From Phil1 sp963643205 (GTDB lineage: Bacteria; Bacillota; Clostridia; Christensenellales; CAG-138), in assembly GCA_963643205.1 (NCBI GenBank), contig CAVIJJ010000001.1, forward strand, positions 124,001-188,000: a stretch of 64,000 nt of DNA, given 5' to 3'. Position numbers and translations under genes: made by a program. The notes beneath the pieces are model-generated. The model was not told the DNA's origin and searched no databases. It saw nothing but the letters and a program-made list of their open reading frames with translations. Of the stretch, positions 8,952 through 18,234 are shown piece after piece. Numbering within the stretch: the first letter of the stretch is position 1; each line of letters begins with the position of its first letter.

Positions 8952-11573
8952 ATGCCAGCAGGCCTTACGCCCATGATGAGCCAATATATTGCGCTGAAGG
9001 AAAAATACAGCGATTGTTTGCTGTTCTTCAGATTGGGCGATTTTTATGAAATGTTTTTTGAGGATGCCGTAACGGCGTCAAAAGTGCTTGATATAGCGCT
9101 TACGGGCCGCGACTGCGGCCTTGAGACGCGTGCGCCCATGTGCGGCGTGCCGTACCATGCCGTGGATTCCTATATTGCAAAGCTAATAGAAAACGGCTAT
9201 AAGGTCGCCCTTTGCGAGCAGCTTACGGATCCGGCACTTTCAAAAGGCCTGGTGGAACGCGATGTAATAAGAGTCTATACAGCGGGCACGGTAATAGAGG
9301 AAAACATGCTGGATGAAAGGGCAAATAATTATATTATTGCCATGTATGTTTCCGAAAGCGTTGTAGGCCTTGCTTGTTGCGATGTTTCAACCGGCAGCTT
9401 TACAATAAGCGAAATATCAATTGAAAAGAAGATTGACGATCTGGTCAACGAACTTGCAAGAATATCTCCGCGCGAGGCTATAGCCAACGAAGCGTATTTT
9501 TTGAAGGATGATATTACAAAATCTGTGCAGATTGGTTGTTCGGTTACAAACGCGGATTCAAGAGACTTTGAACCCACACGCGCGGAAGCAAAGCTACTTA
9601 TGCATTTTAGAGCCGCTTCATTGCAAACGCTTGGTTGCGAAAAGCTGAAGAATGCCGTATGTGCCGCGGGTGCGCTGCTGAGCTACCTCGAGCAAACTCA
9701 AAAAAACAGCCTTGAGCATATAAAGAGGCTTAAGGTTTTGCAGAGAAATCTCTACCTTGGACTTGATGCCTCAACAAGGCGCAATCTTGAGCTTACAAAG
9801 CCGTTGCATACCGATGGAGGCAAGAAAAGCACACTGCTTTATCAACTGGATAAAACATCAACGTCTATGGGAGCAAGGTTCTTGCGCGCCGCAATAGAGC
9901 AGCCGCTGCAAAACATAGATGAAATAAACGAAAGACTAAATGCAGTAGACGAGCTTGTGCATAAGCGGGCGGACAGGGAAGAATTGTCCTCACTGCTTGA
10001 CAATATATATGACATAGAAAGGCTTTGCAGCCGCATCGCATATGGCAGCGTAAACGGGCGTGATTGCGTGTCACTGCGCGTTTCATTGGAGAAGTTGCCC
10101 GCCGTTATAGAAAAAACTCATACGCTTGAGGCCGGGGCGTTTTGCCGCATAGCCCGAGATCTTGATGCTATGGAGGATATATGTGCTCTGCTAAAATCGG
10201 CTATAGTTGATGATCCTCCCATAGGCGTAAAGGACGGGGGCATAATACGCGAAGGGTATAACAGCGAGGTAGATGAATTAAGAGAAGCCGCTACAAACGG
10301 CAAGGGCATGATGGCCGCTGTTGAGGCGCGTGAGCGTGCGGCTACGGGCATAAAAAACCTGCGCGTTGGCTATAACCGCGTATTCGGCTACTACATAGAG
10401 GTAACCAAGGCATATCAGCATTTGGTACCATACAGCTATATAAGAAAACAGACTCTCGCGAACTCAGAACGTTATGTTACCGAGGAGCTTAAAGAACTTG
10501 AGGAGAAAATAACCGGAGCCGAGAGCAACCTTATAAGTCTTGAATATAAGCTTTTTACCGAAATAAGAGAAACGCTTTTAAGCTGCATAGAAAGGCTGCA
10601 GAATGATTCGGCGCTGATAGCGGAACTGGATTTTTATTGTTCTCTTGCGCATGTCGCGTTTGACAATAACTATTGCAGGCCTAAAATGCAGCTTAACGGA
10701 ACAATAAATATAACCGAAGGTCGGCATCCTGTTGTTGAAAGCGGAATGAAAGGCGCTTTTGTTCCGAACAATGTTATGCTTGATCAAAAAGATAATCGCT
10801 TGCTTATTATTACCGGACCGAATATGGCCGGAAAAAGCACCTACTTGCGCCAGGTAGCGATAATAACGCTTATGGCTCATATAGGTTCATTCGTACCGGC
10901 AAAGAAAGCCGCCATAACAATAGTGGATAGAATATTCACGCGAATAGGCGCTTCGGATAATTTGGCTGGCGGGCAAAGTACGTTTATGGTTGAAATGAGC
11001 GAGGTTGCCGGAATACTGAACAACGCTACGAACCGAAGCTTACTTATACTTGACGAAATAGGCAGAGGCACAAGCACTTTTGACGGGTTGAGCATTGCCT
11101 GGGCGGTTCTTGAATATATAGCGGATCCCGCAAGATGCGGAGCTAAGGCACTGTTTGCTACGCATTATCATGAGCTTACGGAGCTTGAAGGGAAATTGCC
11201 TGGCATAAAAAACTATAGAATTACCGTAAAGGAAGTTGGAGACGATATTATATTCCTTCGCCGAATTGTACGCGGCGGGGCCGACAGAAGCTTTGGCGTG
11301 CAGGTGGCGAGGCTTGCCGGGCTGCCGGACGATGTTATTTTAAGGGCAAAGGAACTGCTGAAGCAGCTTGAAGCGGCCGATATAAATCATGATATCGAAC
11401 CAATGCTGAGCGGCGATGAAAATCAGCAAATGTCGCTTTTTGGATCGTGCTCGGCGGATGATATAATAGAATCGCTTAGCGAAATGCAGCTTGATACCAT
11501 GACACCGATGGATGCGATGAACGCATTGTATGATTTACAGATGAGAGCGAAGCTCAGAAAGGGCAGAAAATGA
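8952..11573 (+). CDS. mutS: DNA mismatch repair protein MutS
   Basis: 873 residues, full length. MutS recognises mismatches and recruits MutL. The N-terminal mismatch-binding Phe motif is present in FRLGDFYEMFFEDA (about residues 26-39). The ABC-type ATPase has Walker A GPNMAGKST near residue 622, Walker B LLILDEIGRGTSTFDG near 700 and the ATHYHELT switch. Near residue 825, QMSLF matches the sliding-clamp binding motif, so tethering to DnaN at the replication fork is likely. The stop overlaps the mutL start (ATGA), implying coupled translation. MutS2 (41655-44012) is a separate paralogue lacking the mismatch domain. Confidence 0.98.
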   Translation: MPAGLTPMMSQYIALKEKYSDCLLFFRLGDFYEMFFEDAVTASKVLDIALTGRDCGLETRAPMCGVPYHAVDSYIAKLIENGYKVALCEQLTDPALSKGLVERDVIRVYTAGTVIEENMLDERANNYIIAMYVSESVVGLACCDVSTGSFTISEISIEKKIDDLVNELARISPREAIANEAYFLKDDITKSVQIGCSVTNADSRDFEPTRAEAKLLMHFRAASLQTLGCEKLKNAVCAAGALLSYLEQTQKNSLEHIKRLKVLQRNLYLGLDASTRRNLELTKPLHTDGGKKSTLLYQLDKTSTSMGARFLRAAIEQPLQNIDEINERLNAVDELVHKRADREELSSLLDNIYDIERLCSRIAYGSVNGRDCVSLRVSLEKLPAVIEKTHTLEAGAFCRIARDLDAMEDICALLKSAIVDDPPIGVKDGGIIREGYNSEVDELREAATNGKGMMAAVEARERAATGIKNLRVGYNRVFGYYIEVTKAYQHLVPYSYIRKQTLANSERYVTEELKELEEKITGAESNLISLEYKLFTEIRETLLSCIERLQNDSALIAELDFYCSLAHVAFDNNYCRPKMQLNGTINITEGRHPVVESGMKGAFVPNNVMLDQKDNRLLIITGPNMAGKSTYLRQVAIITLMAHIGSFVPAKKAAITIVDRIFTRIGASDNLAGGQSTFMVEMSEVAGILNNATNRSLLILDEIGRGTSTFDGLSIAWAVLEYIADPARCGAKALFATHYHELTELEGKLPGIKNYRITVKEVGDDIIFLRRIVRGGADRSFGVQVARLAGLPDDVILRAKELLKQLEAADINHDIEPMLSGDENQQMSLFGSCSADDIIESLSEMQLDTMTPMDAMNALYDLQMRAKLRKGRK

Positions 11574-13525
11574 GCCGTATTCATGTTTTGGACAGCTATA
11601 CCGCAAACCGTATAGCCGCTGGTGAAGTCGTTGAACGGCCGGCATCGGTTGTGAAGGAACTGCTTGAAAACGCGATAGATGCCGGAGCAACCGCCGTTAC
11701 CATAGAGACAACCGGCGGCGGCCTTGAATCTATACGCGTAAGCGATAACGGCGTCGGTATAGCCGCAGAAGACGTTGCCACAGCTTTTTTGCCGCACGCG
11801 ACGAGCAAAATATCAAATACCGACGATCTGTTTTCCATTAATACTCTTGGGTTCCGCGGAGAAGCCTTGCCAAGCATAGCCGCCGTTTCAAAGGTTACCA
11901 TGCGGACAAAGCAGAAAGACGCGCCAAATGGCGTGCTTCTGCGCATAAACGGGGGCGACATAATAGAAAATCACGAGGCTGGTGTTCCGGACGGAACTAC
12001 CATTGAATGTAATGATCTGTTCTATAATGTTCCCGCAAGGCTGAAATTTATCAAGAGCGCCAGAGCCGAATCCGCACATATAAGCGATTATGTGTCAAGA
12101 ATGATAATGGCAAGGCCCGATATAAAGATTAAACTTATTCAATCCGGCAGAACCGTATACCATAGCGAAGGTGACGGGGAACTGGACAGCGCGATTGCCT
12201 GCGTATACGGAAACGATATTCTTAAAGACCTTCGTGATATATATTATGACGACGGATATTTCACTCTTGTAGGCTTTATAGGAACGGAGCAGATTGGGCG
12301 CGCTACAAGGGCGGCACAATCCTTTTACGTAAACTGCCGATATATTCGCTCGCAAAAGCTTTCGTATGCGCTTCAGAGAGCATACGACACTCGTCTTATG
12401 CAGGGCAGGTTTCCTTTTGCGGTGATGCATATAGAAATCGCACCGGAAGAAATCGATGTAAACGTTCATCCTAATAAGCTTGAGGTTAGATTTAGGCACG
12501 AAGACAGAATAATGGGAGCGTTTGTAACGGAGTGCAGAAAAGCGCTGGAAAGAGCCGAAAATGAGGAGTTTGACTTTAACGCGCCTGAAATAAAAAAGCT
12601 GATTATGCTTGAAGACTGCTATGCGGAGGCAGGAATAGTTCCGACGAAAATTGAACCTGATGTAGCGTTGAGGACAAATACTGAAACACATATAGACTTA
12701 ACGGCTCTGCCGCCAAGTGCTTTTATGCCAAAGTATGATGTTTCGTCTGCTATGACTGTGCATGACAAAGAATCCGGCAAGCAAACTTACGAAGATAGCT
12801 CTGATGTCTCAAGCAAGGAAACGGATGAAATTAATTGGCCGTCTTTTCAAAAAAGCGAGCAACCTGTTTCAGAAGATTTGAAAGAAGCAAGTGAAGAGGA
12901 AAAGACAAGCGTTGAAAAACTGAATATAACTCCGGTGCAGCAAAGGGTGGATTTCACACAGTACGAGATAATAGGTCAGCTTTTCAGCTGTTACTGGATA
13001 GTACAGCATGACGATGAAGTTATATTTATAGATCAACATGCCATGCATGAGCGCAGACTTTATGAAAGAATAATAGAAAAAGACATTCCTGCGGATTCAC
13101 AGCAGCTGCTTGTACCGCAAATAATCAAGCTGAGCCCGATGGACTTTGCTCTGCTTACTGAAAACTTGGACAGGTTCAAAGAAATAGGATTTGACATTGA
13201 AGAGTTCGGTGCTCTGTCTGTAAGCGTTAGGGCTGTGCCTGTAATAATGGATAAAAAGGACGTAAAGCAGTTTCTAACGGACGCGATAGCGCTCTTTGAT
13301 GCGAAAAACAAGCTCACAACGATTGATATGAAGCGCAGCGCTTTGATAACACGCGCGTGTAAATCGGCGATAAAAGCAGGGGAGAGGATAAGCGAAAGTG
13401 AGATAAGAGCGCTGCTGGATCAATATGACAAAGAAGGCGTTCCTCTGACCTGCCCGCACGGACGACCGATTATGGCACGCATGACCAAGACGGAGTTTGA
13501 AAAGTTGTTTAAGCGTATAGTATGA
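11570..13525 (+). CDS. mutL: DNA mismatch repair endonuclease MutL
   Basis: 651 residues. The GHKL ATPase shows ELLENAIDAGA (near residue 30), DNGVGI and GFRGEALPS (near 94). A linker rich in Ser, Glu and Lys (about 390-455) leads to the C-terminal dimerisation domain. That domain holds DQHAMHERRLYE (near 488), the latent endonuclease motif DQHA(x)2E(x)4E, with the accompanying ACKSAIKAG and CPHGRP zinc-site motifs. The protein should therefore nick the strand itself, as in methyl-independent mismatch repair of Bacillus; no mutH is seen. ATGA overlaps couple it to mutS upstream and miaA downstream. Confidence 0.98.
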   Translation: MSRIHVLDSYTANRIAAGEVVERPASVVKELLENAIDAGATAVTIETTGGGLESIRVSDNGVGIAAEDVATAFLPHATSKISNTDDLFSINTLGFRGEALPSIAAVSKVTMRTKQKDAPNGVLLRINGGDIIENHEAGVPDGTTIECNDLFYNVPARLKFIKSARAESAHISDYVSRMIMARPDIKIKLIQSGRTVYHSEGDGELDSAIACVYGNDILKDLRDIYYDDGYFTLVGFIGTEQIGRATRAAQSFYVNCRYIRSQKLSYALQRAYDTRLMQGRFPFAVMHIEIAPEEIDVNVHPNKLEVRFRHEDRIMGAFVTECRKALERAENEEFDFNAPEIKKLIMLEDCYAEAGIVPTKIEPDVALRTNTETHIDLTALPPSAFMPKYDVSSAMTVHDKESGKQTYEDSSDVSSKETDEINWPSFQKSEQPVSEDLKEASEEEKTSVEKLNITPVQQRVDFTQYEIIGQLFSCYWIVQHDDEVIFIDQHAMHERRLYERIIEKDIPADSQQLLVPQIIKLSPMDFALLTENLDRFKEIGFDIEEFGALSVSVRAVPVIMDKKDVKQFLTDAIALFDAKNKLTTIDMKRSALITRACKSAIKAGERISESEIRALLDQYDKEGVPLTCPHGRPIMARMTKTEFEKLFKRIV

Positions 13526-14481
13526 AGAAGCCAAATTTATTTATCATAACGGGGCCAACTGCCTCCGGGAAAACCGCGGCCTCAATTTCGGTCGCTCGGC
13601 TGATTAACGCAGAAATAATATCCGCGGATGCGATACAACTTTATAAAGGCCTTGATATAGGCTCCGCGAAACCCACGGATGAAGAGAAATGTGGCATAAA
13701 ACATTATATGATGGACTGCATATCTCCGAATGAAGCGGATTTTACTGTGTCCAGGTTTAGAGATGGTGCGCTCGAAGCCGCAAGAGAAATAATTAACAAG
13801 GGCAAAAAACCGCTGGTTGTGGGCGGTACGGGTTTGTATATAAACTCTCTCACGTACCCGTTGACTTTTTCAAATATTGCTCCGGACAGTGAACTGAGGC
13901 AGGAACTTATCAGAAAAGAGCAGGAGCAAAAAGGCTCTTTGCATGAACTGCTTTGCCAAATGGATGAAAAAACTGCGGATCGTTTGCATCCTAATGATAT
14001 AAAACGAATAGTCAGAGCCCTTGAAATATGCATAAAAAGCGGACAAAAGGCATCTGAACAGGGGGAAGGGTTTGGCCATAGGGACGACGACTCGCTGGAA
14101 TTTGAGCCTGTAATGGCCGGAATTACAATGAATAGGGCTGCTCTTTACAAACGTATTGAAAAGCGCGTAGACAATATGTTTAGTGATGGGCTTGTTGATG
14201 AGGTGCGTTCTTTACTTAAACAGGGCTGCACACATAACCTGCCCGCTATGCAGGGACTTGGATACAAAGAAACGATAGCGTATATAAACGGCGAGTGTAC
14301 ATTGGATGAGGCTAAGGAGAAAATAAAGCGAGAAACGCGACGATTTGCGAAGCGTCAATTAACATGGTTTAGAAGAGAAGAACGTATACGCTGGTTTGAT
14401 TCGGATGAATATAAAAACAGCGATGAACTTGCAAAGGCCATAACAGAGTATTTTATGTTGCAGGAGGGACAAAATGGGTGA
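13522..14481 (+). CDS. miaA: tRNA dimethylallyltransferase MiaA
   Basis: 319 residues. MiaA transfers the dimethylallyl group from DMAPP to A37 of UNN-decoding tRNAs, giving i6A that MiaB then methylthiolates. The P-loop GPTASGKTAAS is at residues 10-20, followed by SADAIQLYKGLDIGSAKP (substrate-binding region), VVGGTGLYI and the C-terminal RQLTWFRR. The start is the ATG overlapping the mutL stop. It overlaps hfq by eight bases. The order mutS, mutL, miaA, hfq is a widespread Firmicutes arrangement. Confidence 0.97.
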   Translation: MKKPNLFIITGPTASGKTAASISVARLINAEIISADAIQLYKGLDIGSAKPTDEEKCGIKHYMMDCISPNEADFTVSRFRDGALEAAREIINKGKKPLVVGGTGLYINSLTYPLTFSNIAPDSELRQELIRKEQEQKGSLHELLCQMDEKTADRLHPNDIKRIVRALEICIKSGQKASEQGEGFGHRDDDSLEFEPVMAGITMNRAALYKRIEKRVDNMFSDGLVDEVRSLLKQGCTHNLPAMQGLGYKETIAYINGECTLDEAKEKIKRETRRFAKRQLTWFRREERIRWFDSDEYKNSDELAKAITEYFMLQEGQNG

Positions 14482-14722
14482 TATACGCGGCAATCTGCAG
14501 GATGAGTTTTTAAATCAAATACGCAAGGATAAACTTCCTGTAAGCATACATGTTATAAACGGCTACCAGTTTAACCACCTTAAGGTGATAAGCTTTGATA
14601 ATTATGTCATTCTTGCGGAGGATGACAGGGGAGTGCAGAGAATGATTTATAAGCATGCCGTGTCAACTATAACTTTGGAGCAAAAAAACGTTAAGGAGGA
14701 GAAATCGGAAACAGATGACTAA
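14474..14722 (+). CDS. hfq: RNA chaperone Hfq, divergent Sm1 loop
   Basis: 82 residues. Hfq forms hexamers that bind small RNAs and A- or U-rich mRNA stretches. The N-terminus has LQDEFLNQIRKDK, with the proximal-face Gln-Asp pair, and the Sm2 motif YKHAVSTI is intact. The Sm1 part is unusual: where homologues have NG, a short strand with a conserved Gly and then FD, this protein reads NGYQFNHLKVISFD, which is one residue longer and lacks that Gly. The acidic C-terminus is short. Start supported by GGAGGG five bases upstream; it overlaps miaA and the next gene by eight bases each. Confidence 0.92.
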   Translation: MGDIRGNLQDEFLNQIRKDKLPVSIHVINGYQFNHLKVISFDNYVILAEDDRGVQRMIYKHAVSTITLEQKNVKEEKSETDD

Positions 14723-16013
14723 CGATGGAATAAACGCGATAGTACGCGAATTGGGTATATCTAAGCAGGCCTATGAATTCGTACGCACGGCCGAAGACAG
14801 CATAAAAGGTGTTTATGAACGAATAGACGCAACGGCAGAGGTAAATTTTGCCAGGGTTTTAGCCGGATTCAAGGAGGAAAACGTAGGCCTTAGGCATTTT
14901 GCGCCTACTACTGGTTATGGTTATGATGATACCGGGCGCGATACGCTTGACAGACTGTTTGCGCACGCCCTGTTTGCAGAAGACGCGCTGGTCAGGCCGC
15001 AGATTACATCCGGAACACACGCACTGTATTTAGCTCTTTCGGGACTTTGCCAAATGGGAGACTCGGTAGTCGCGGCATCGGGAAAACCTTATGATACTCT
15101 TGAAAACGCTATAGGACTGAGCGGAGACCATCCGCATTCATTAAAAAAACAAGGCGTAACATTTGATTATGTTGATCTGAATGAGGACGGAAGCATAAAT
15201 ATAGCCGCTGTGCTTGACATGATAGAGAAGAAAAACGCCGCCGTGCTTTATGTTCAACGTTCGCGCGGATACGCTTGGCGTGATTCATTGCTTGTGAATG
15301 AGCATATGGCACCGCTATTTAAGATTGTTAAACAGAAAAAGCCGGATATAGCAATATTTGTTGATAATTGTTACGGCGAATTTACGGATGTTGTCGAGCC
15401 GCTGAGCGTTGGAGCCGATATAATAGCGGGTTCGCTGATAAAAAATCCGGGCGGCGGAATTGCACCCACAGGCGGGTATATAGCGGGAAAGGCAAAATAT
15501 ATCAAACGAATAGAAAACCTGCTCACGGTGCCCGGAATGGGCCGTGAGGTAGGCTCTTACGCGGCAAGCTATCGCCCGTTCTATCAGGGATTGTATATGG
15601 CACCGCATACTACTGCTCAGGCCTTAAAGGGCGCGGCATTGTTTGCGCGGGTATTTGAGATGCTTGGAATGGAGACAATGCCGGCTTCGGACGCTAAACG
15701 TTCCGATATAGTTCAGGCGGTTCGCTTTAATGAGGCCGAAGGACTCATATCATTCTGCCGCAGCATACAGAGCGCGTCTCCTGTTGACTCTGCCGCCGTA
15801 CCCGAACCGTGGGATATGCCGGGATATACGTCCCAGGTTATAATGGCCGCAGGGGCATTTGTGCAGGGCTCATCAATAGAACTCAGTGCAGATGCGCCCA
15901 TAAGAAAACCCTACACGGCATATGTGCAGGGAGGGTTGACATACGAGCATTGCTCTCTTGCGGTTATGATGGTACTTACGGATCTTATAAAGAACGGCAT
16001 TGCCAAGCTTTAA
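14715..16013 (+). CDS. Methionine gamma-lyase family (YnbB/aluminium-resistance type) PLP protein
   Basis: 432 residues. It belongs to the PLP-dependent fold-type I family annotated as methionine gamma-lyase or aluminium resistance protein, typically next to hfq and lexA in Firmicutes. The probable Schiff-base lysine is in GSLIKNPGGGIAPTGGYI (near residue 245), and FVDNCYGEF supplies the PLP-ring Asp. The real substrate of this family is not firmly known; a C-S lyase role on sulfur amino acids is inferred from fold. AAGGAGG lies about 15 bases before the ATG. Its stop overlaps the stop of lexA on the other strand, leaving no room for a terminator between the convergent genes. Confidence 0.85.
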   Translation: MTNDGINAIVRELGISKQAYEFVRTAEDSIKGVYERIDATAEVNFARVLAGFKEENVGLRHFAPTTGYGYDDTGRDTLDRLFAHALFAEDALVRPQITSGTHALYLALSGLCQMGDSVVAASGKPYDTLENAIGLSGDHPHSLKKQGVTFDYVDLNEDGSINIAAVLDMIEKKNAAVLYVQRSRGYAWRDSLLVNEHMAPLFKIVKQKKPDIAIFVDNCYGEFTDVVEPLSVGADIIAGSLIKNPGGGIAPTGGYIAGKAKYIKRIENLLTVPGMGREVGSYAASYRPFYQGLYMAPHTTAQALKGAALFARVFEMLGMETMPASDAKRSDIVQAVRFNEAEGLISFCRSIQSASPVDSAAVPEPWDMPGYTSQVIMAAGAFVQGSSIELSADAPIRKPYTAYVQGGLTYEHCSLAVMMVLTDLIKNGIAKL

Positions 16014-16642
16014 TACTGCCTATAAAGACCTATAAGTTTACCGATTATTTCTACATCTTTAATATCGACGATAATTGGCTGCATGCCTCTGTTTTCAGGC
16101 TGCAGCCTTATTTTATCGTTTTTTTCATAAAATATGCGTTTTAAGGTTGCATCCTCACCCGAAACTCGCACAACACCTATTTCCCCGGAATCAATGCCCA
16201 TTCCGCGATGAACTACTATTGTGTCGCCATCGTTTATGCCGGCCTCTATCATGCTTTGACCATGAACGGTTAACATGAATACCTCATTTTCTTCGGCACC
16301 TTTCAGCAGATGCTTCGGCATAAGGTAATAATCCTGAATGCTTTCAACAGCCAATATCGGCATACCGGCGGCTACGCAGCCAACCAGCGGTACTGATTGC
16401 ATATCGGTATCGGCAGTACGCTTAAACGCATTCTCGGGAAGGGTGATGGTACGTTGCTTTGACGGGTTGCAGATTATAAGCCCCTTCTCGGCAAGGTTGG
16501 ATAAGTGCATATGCACGGTAGAAGTGGATTTTAGCCCAAGCGCTGCTCCTATTTCGCGTACGGTCGGCGGATAAGAGTTAACGGATATGAACTCCTTTAT
16601 ATAATTATATACCGCTTTTTGTGTTTCGCCGGATTTGCGCAT
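16010..16642 (-). CDS. lexA: LexA repressor, SOS regulator
   Basis: 210 residues from the ATG at 16642, which has GGGAGG eight bases upstream; longer frames reaching 16687 lack a site. The N-terminal winged HTH contains YPPTVREIGAALGL and STSTVHMHLSNL. The self-cleavage site is the Ala-Gly bond in VAAGMP (near residue 80). The catalytic Ser is in HGQSMIEAG and the Lys in DATLKR. LexA represses DNA repair genes until RecA filaments trigger its autocleavage. Its promoter overlaps a LexA-like box, so it probably represses itself. recA is encoded 8 kb away. Confidence 0.97.
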   Translation of the reverse strand: MRKSGETQKAVYNYIKEFISVNSYPPTVREIGAALGLKSTSTVHMHLSNLAEKGLIICNPSKQRTITLPENAFKRTADTDMQSVPLVGCVAAGMPILAVESIQDYYLMPKHLLKGAEENEVFMLTVHGQSMIEAGINDGDTIVVHRGMGIDSGEIGVVRVSGEDATLKRIFYEKNDKIRLQPENRGMQPIIVDIKDVEIIGKLIGLYRQY

Positions 16643-16686
16643 ATGGCTAACCTCCCTAGATTGTGGTATCATATATCTGCAAGCCA

Positions 16687-16715
16687 ATTATAGCACAAGC
16701 TGTTGGCTGATGCAA
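16687..16715 (-). promoter_or_regulatory. lexA promoter
   Basis: Minus strand TTGCAT (16715-16710), 17-bp spacer, TATAAT (16692-16687), with a TGn extension before the -10. It is 44 bases before the lexA start and touches the LexA-like box. Confidence 0.6.
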
Positions 16716-16725
16716 ACTTTTGTTC
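16714..16725. promoter_or_regulatory. LexA-like operator between lexA and the CxxC gene
   Basis: AAAC-TTTT-GTTC matches the Gram-positive LexA consensus GAAC-N4-GTTC in seven of eight conserved positions. It overlaps the lexA -35 region and lies 50 bases before the start of the divergent CxxC gene, so it could control either or both. Confidence 0.5.
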
Positions 16726-16775
16726 TGTATTCAATTGATATTACGGAACGCTTTACAAAGGAATGGTGTGCGATA

Positions 16776-17156
16776 ATGAGTGCTAAAAAGCCATACAGAA
16801 CCCCGGAAGGGGATATGTGCGATCTTGATCCGAACAAGATATGCGATAATTGCATGAAGTGCGTAAATAAAACCGGCGCGGATTATACCGAGATCCTTGC
16901 TGATTTTGACCCCGAGTCTATAAGAGTTTTTACTCCCGGGGAAGGTGACGAAGAGATAAACGAGCCAATAGAGCCTCTGGATATAGATCCGGAGCTTGTG
17001 GCGGAGTGGGAAGAGAAGCTGCGCGCGGCGGAAGAAGCCGAAAGAAACGGCGAGAAGGTCGAAATGGTAGAGGAGGAGCTTATTGAACCGATAGGCTTCC
17101 GCGGCGTACGTAAAAAGAGCGAGCACATTTCGCATATACGCCACGGCCATAACTAA
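16776..17156 (+). CDS. Small acidic protein with N-terminal Cys cluster, function unknown
   Basis: 126 residues. The ATG at 16776 is the first plausible start; AAAGGA lies about 13 bases upstream, somewhat far. Residues 15-29 hold four cysteines, the last three as CDNCMKC, suggesting a small zinc or redox site. The rest is strongly acidic with a predicted helix (PELVAEWEEKLRAAEEAE) and a basic, His-rich end. I do not recognise a named family. It is divergent from lexA across 133 bases that contain a LexA-like box, so damage-inducible expression is possible. Its stop directly abuts the stop of the convergent recombinase gene. Confidence 0.75.
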   Translation: MSAKKPYRTPEGDMCDLDPNKICDNCMKCVNKTGADYTEILADFDPESIRVFTPGEGDEEINEPIEPLDIDPELVAEWEEKLRAAEEAERNGEKVEMVEEELIEPIGFRGVRKKSEHISHIRHGHN

Positions 17157-18209
17157 TTAATCATCTCTAAGCTTTATTACTTTTGCGGCAAGCCTGCGCC
17201 TGTCCTCGGATACGGCGGCGTAATGCTTGCGCGTTGTATTAACGTCTTTGTGGCCAAGAACGTCGGCCACCAAATAGATGTCGCCGGTTTCTCTATAAAG
17301 ATTGGTGCCATACGTGCTCCTTAGCTTATGAGGCGATATTTTCTTTAGAGGGACTGCAATTTTAGCGTATTTCTCAACCAAATTTTCCACTGCCCGCACG
17401 GTAATGCGAGTTTTTTGCAACGAGAGAAAAAGAGCGTTTTCGTGCCCGGGAGCCGCTTGAATATGCTCCCTGTCGAGCATATATTGCAGCAGGGCCTCGC
17501 GTGCCTCATCTCCGAATACCAAAATATCCTGCTTGCCGCCTTTACGTATGATAGAAAACTCATTTGAAGTGAAGTTTATATCATCCATGTCTATGCCGAC
17601 GAGTTCACTTATACGTATTCCCGTACCCAGAAAAAGGGTGAGTATTGCCAGGTCGCGAGCCTGCGTTTTTTTGTGATATGCTTTTTGCTTTTCTGTCAGT
17701 CCGTCACCGTTTTGCACAATATCAAGCAAATCGGCAACCTCATTCGGCTCAAGGCGGATTATAGCCTTATCCCTGATTGTCGGCAGATCAACGAGCGAGG
17801 GAGCGTTGTGACTAAGTTTTTCTTTTTTATAAAAGTACTTATAAAGCGAACGAAGGCTTGAGAGCTTTCGCGCTTTAGACCGCTCCTGATTAACTTTTTC
17901 CCGTTCCTCATCATCAACGTAAACACTCACATAGCTTAGATATATTTCGATATCGGTAACGCTGACCGTATCTATATCCGAAAGGGTAAGGGATCTGATA
18001 TCGGCATAATCAAACCTAGATGTTTCCTTTATTAAAAACGAAAAGAAGTTTTTAATATCGCCCGCGTAAGCTACACGGGTTCTGATAAGCGTTTCATTTT
18101 CTATGCCGCGAAAAAACTCGGCGCAGAATGCCGGCAACTCTGAAATCAGATGCTTTAGTTGCAGCATGTATTGTTTGTACTGGGCGGAGTCAAAAGTTTG
18201 GTTAGCCAT
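17157..18209 (-). CDS. XerS-like tyrosine recombinase
   Basis: 350 residues, close to single-chain XerS rather than the usual 300 of XerC/XerD. The N-terminal SAM-like core-binding domain covers about residues 25-150. The catalytic domain has Arg in TGIRISELVGI, Lys in RKGGKQD, HKLRSTYGTNL (HxxR), LGHKDVNTT and the nucleophile Tyr in TRKHYA. All six catalytic positions appear intact, so it should cut and rejoin DNA. A 40-bp near-palindrome lies 25 bases before its start, where a recombination site or operator would sit. Streptococcal XerS likewise has its difSL site just upstream. The start ATG has only a weak AAAGGA 15 bases away. It may be co-transcribed with rnhA. Confidence 0.88.
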   Translation of the reverse strand: MANQTFDSAQYKQYMLQLKHLISELPAFCAEFFRGIENETLIRTRVAYAGDIKNFFSFLIKETSRFDYADIRSLTLSDIDTVSVTDIEIYLSYVSVYVDDEEREKVNQERSKARKLSSLRSLYKYFYKKEKLSHNAPSLVDLPTIRDKAIIRLEPNEVADLLDIVQNGDGLTEKQKAYHKKTQARDLAILTLFLGTGIRISELVGIDMDDINFTSNEFSIIRKGGKQDILVFGDEAREALLQYMLDREHIQAAPGHENALFLSLQKTRITVRAVENLVEKYAKIAVPLKKISPHKLRSTYGTNLYRETGDIYLVADVLGHKDVNTTRKHYAAVSEDRRRLAAKVIKLRDD

Positions 18210-18234
18210 AAAAGAGTGACCGATCCTTTCAATA

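Noticed and set aside
11570..13525. Looking for MutH or Dam as partners of MutSL
   Set aside because: MutL carries its own endonuclease motif, so a MutH partner is neither needed nor seen.
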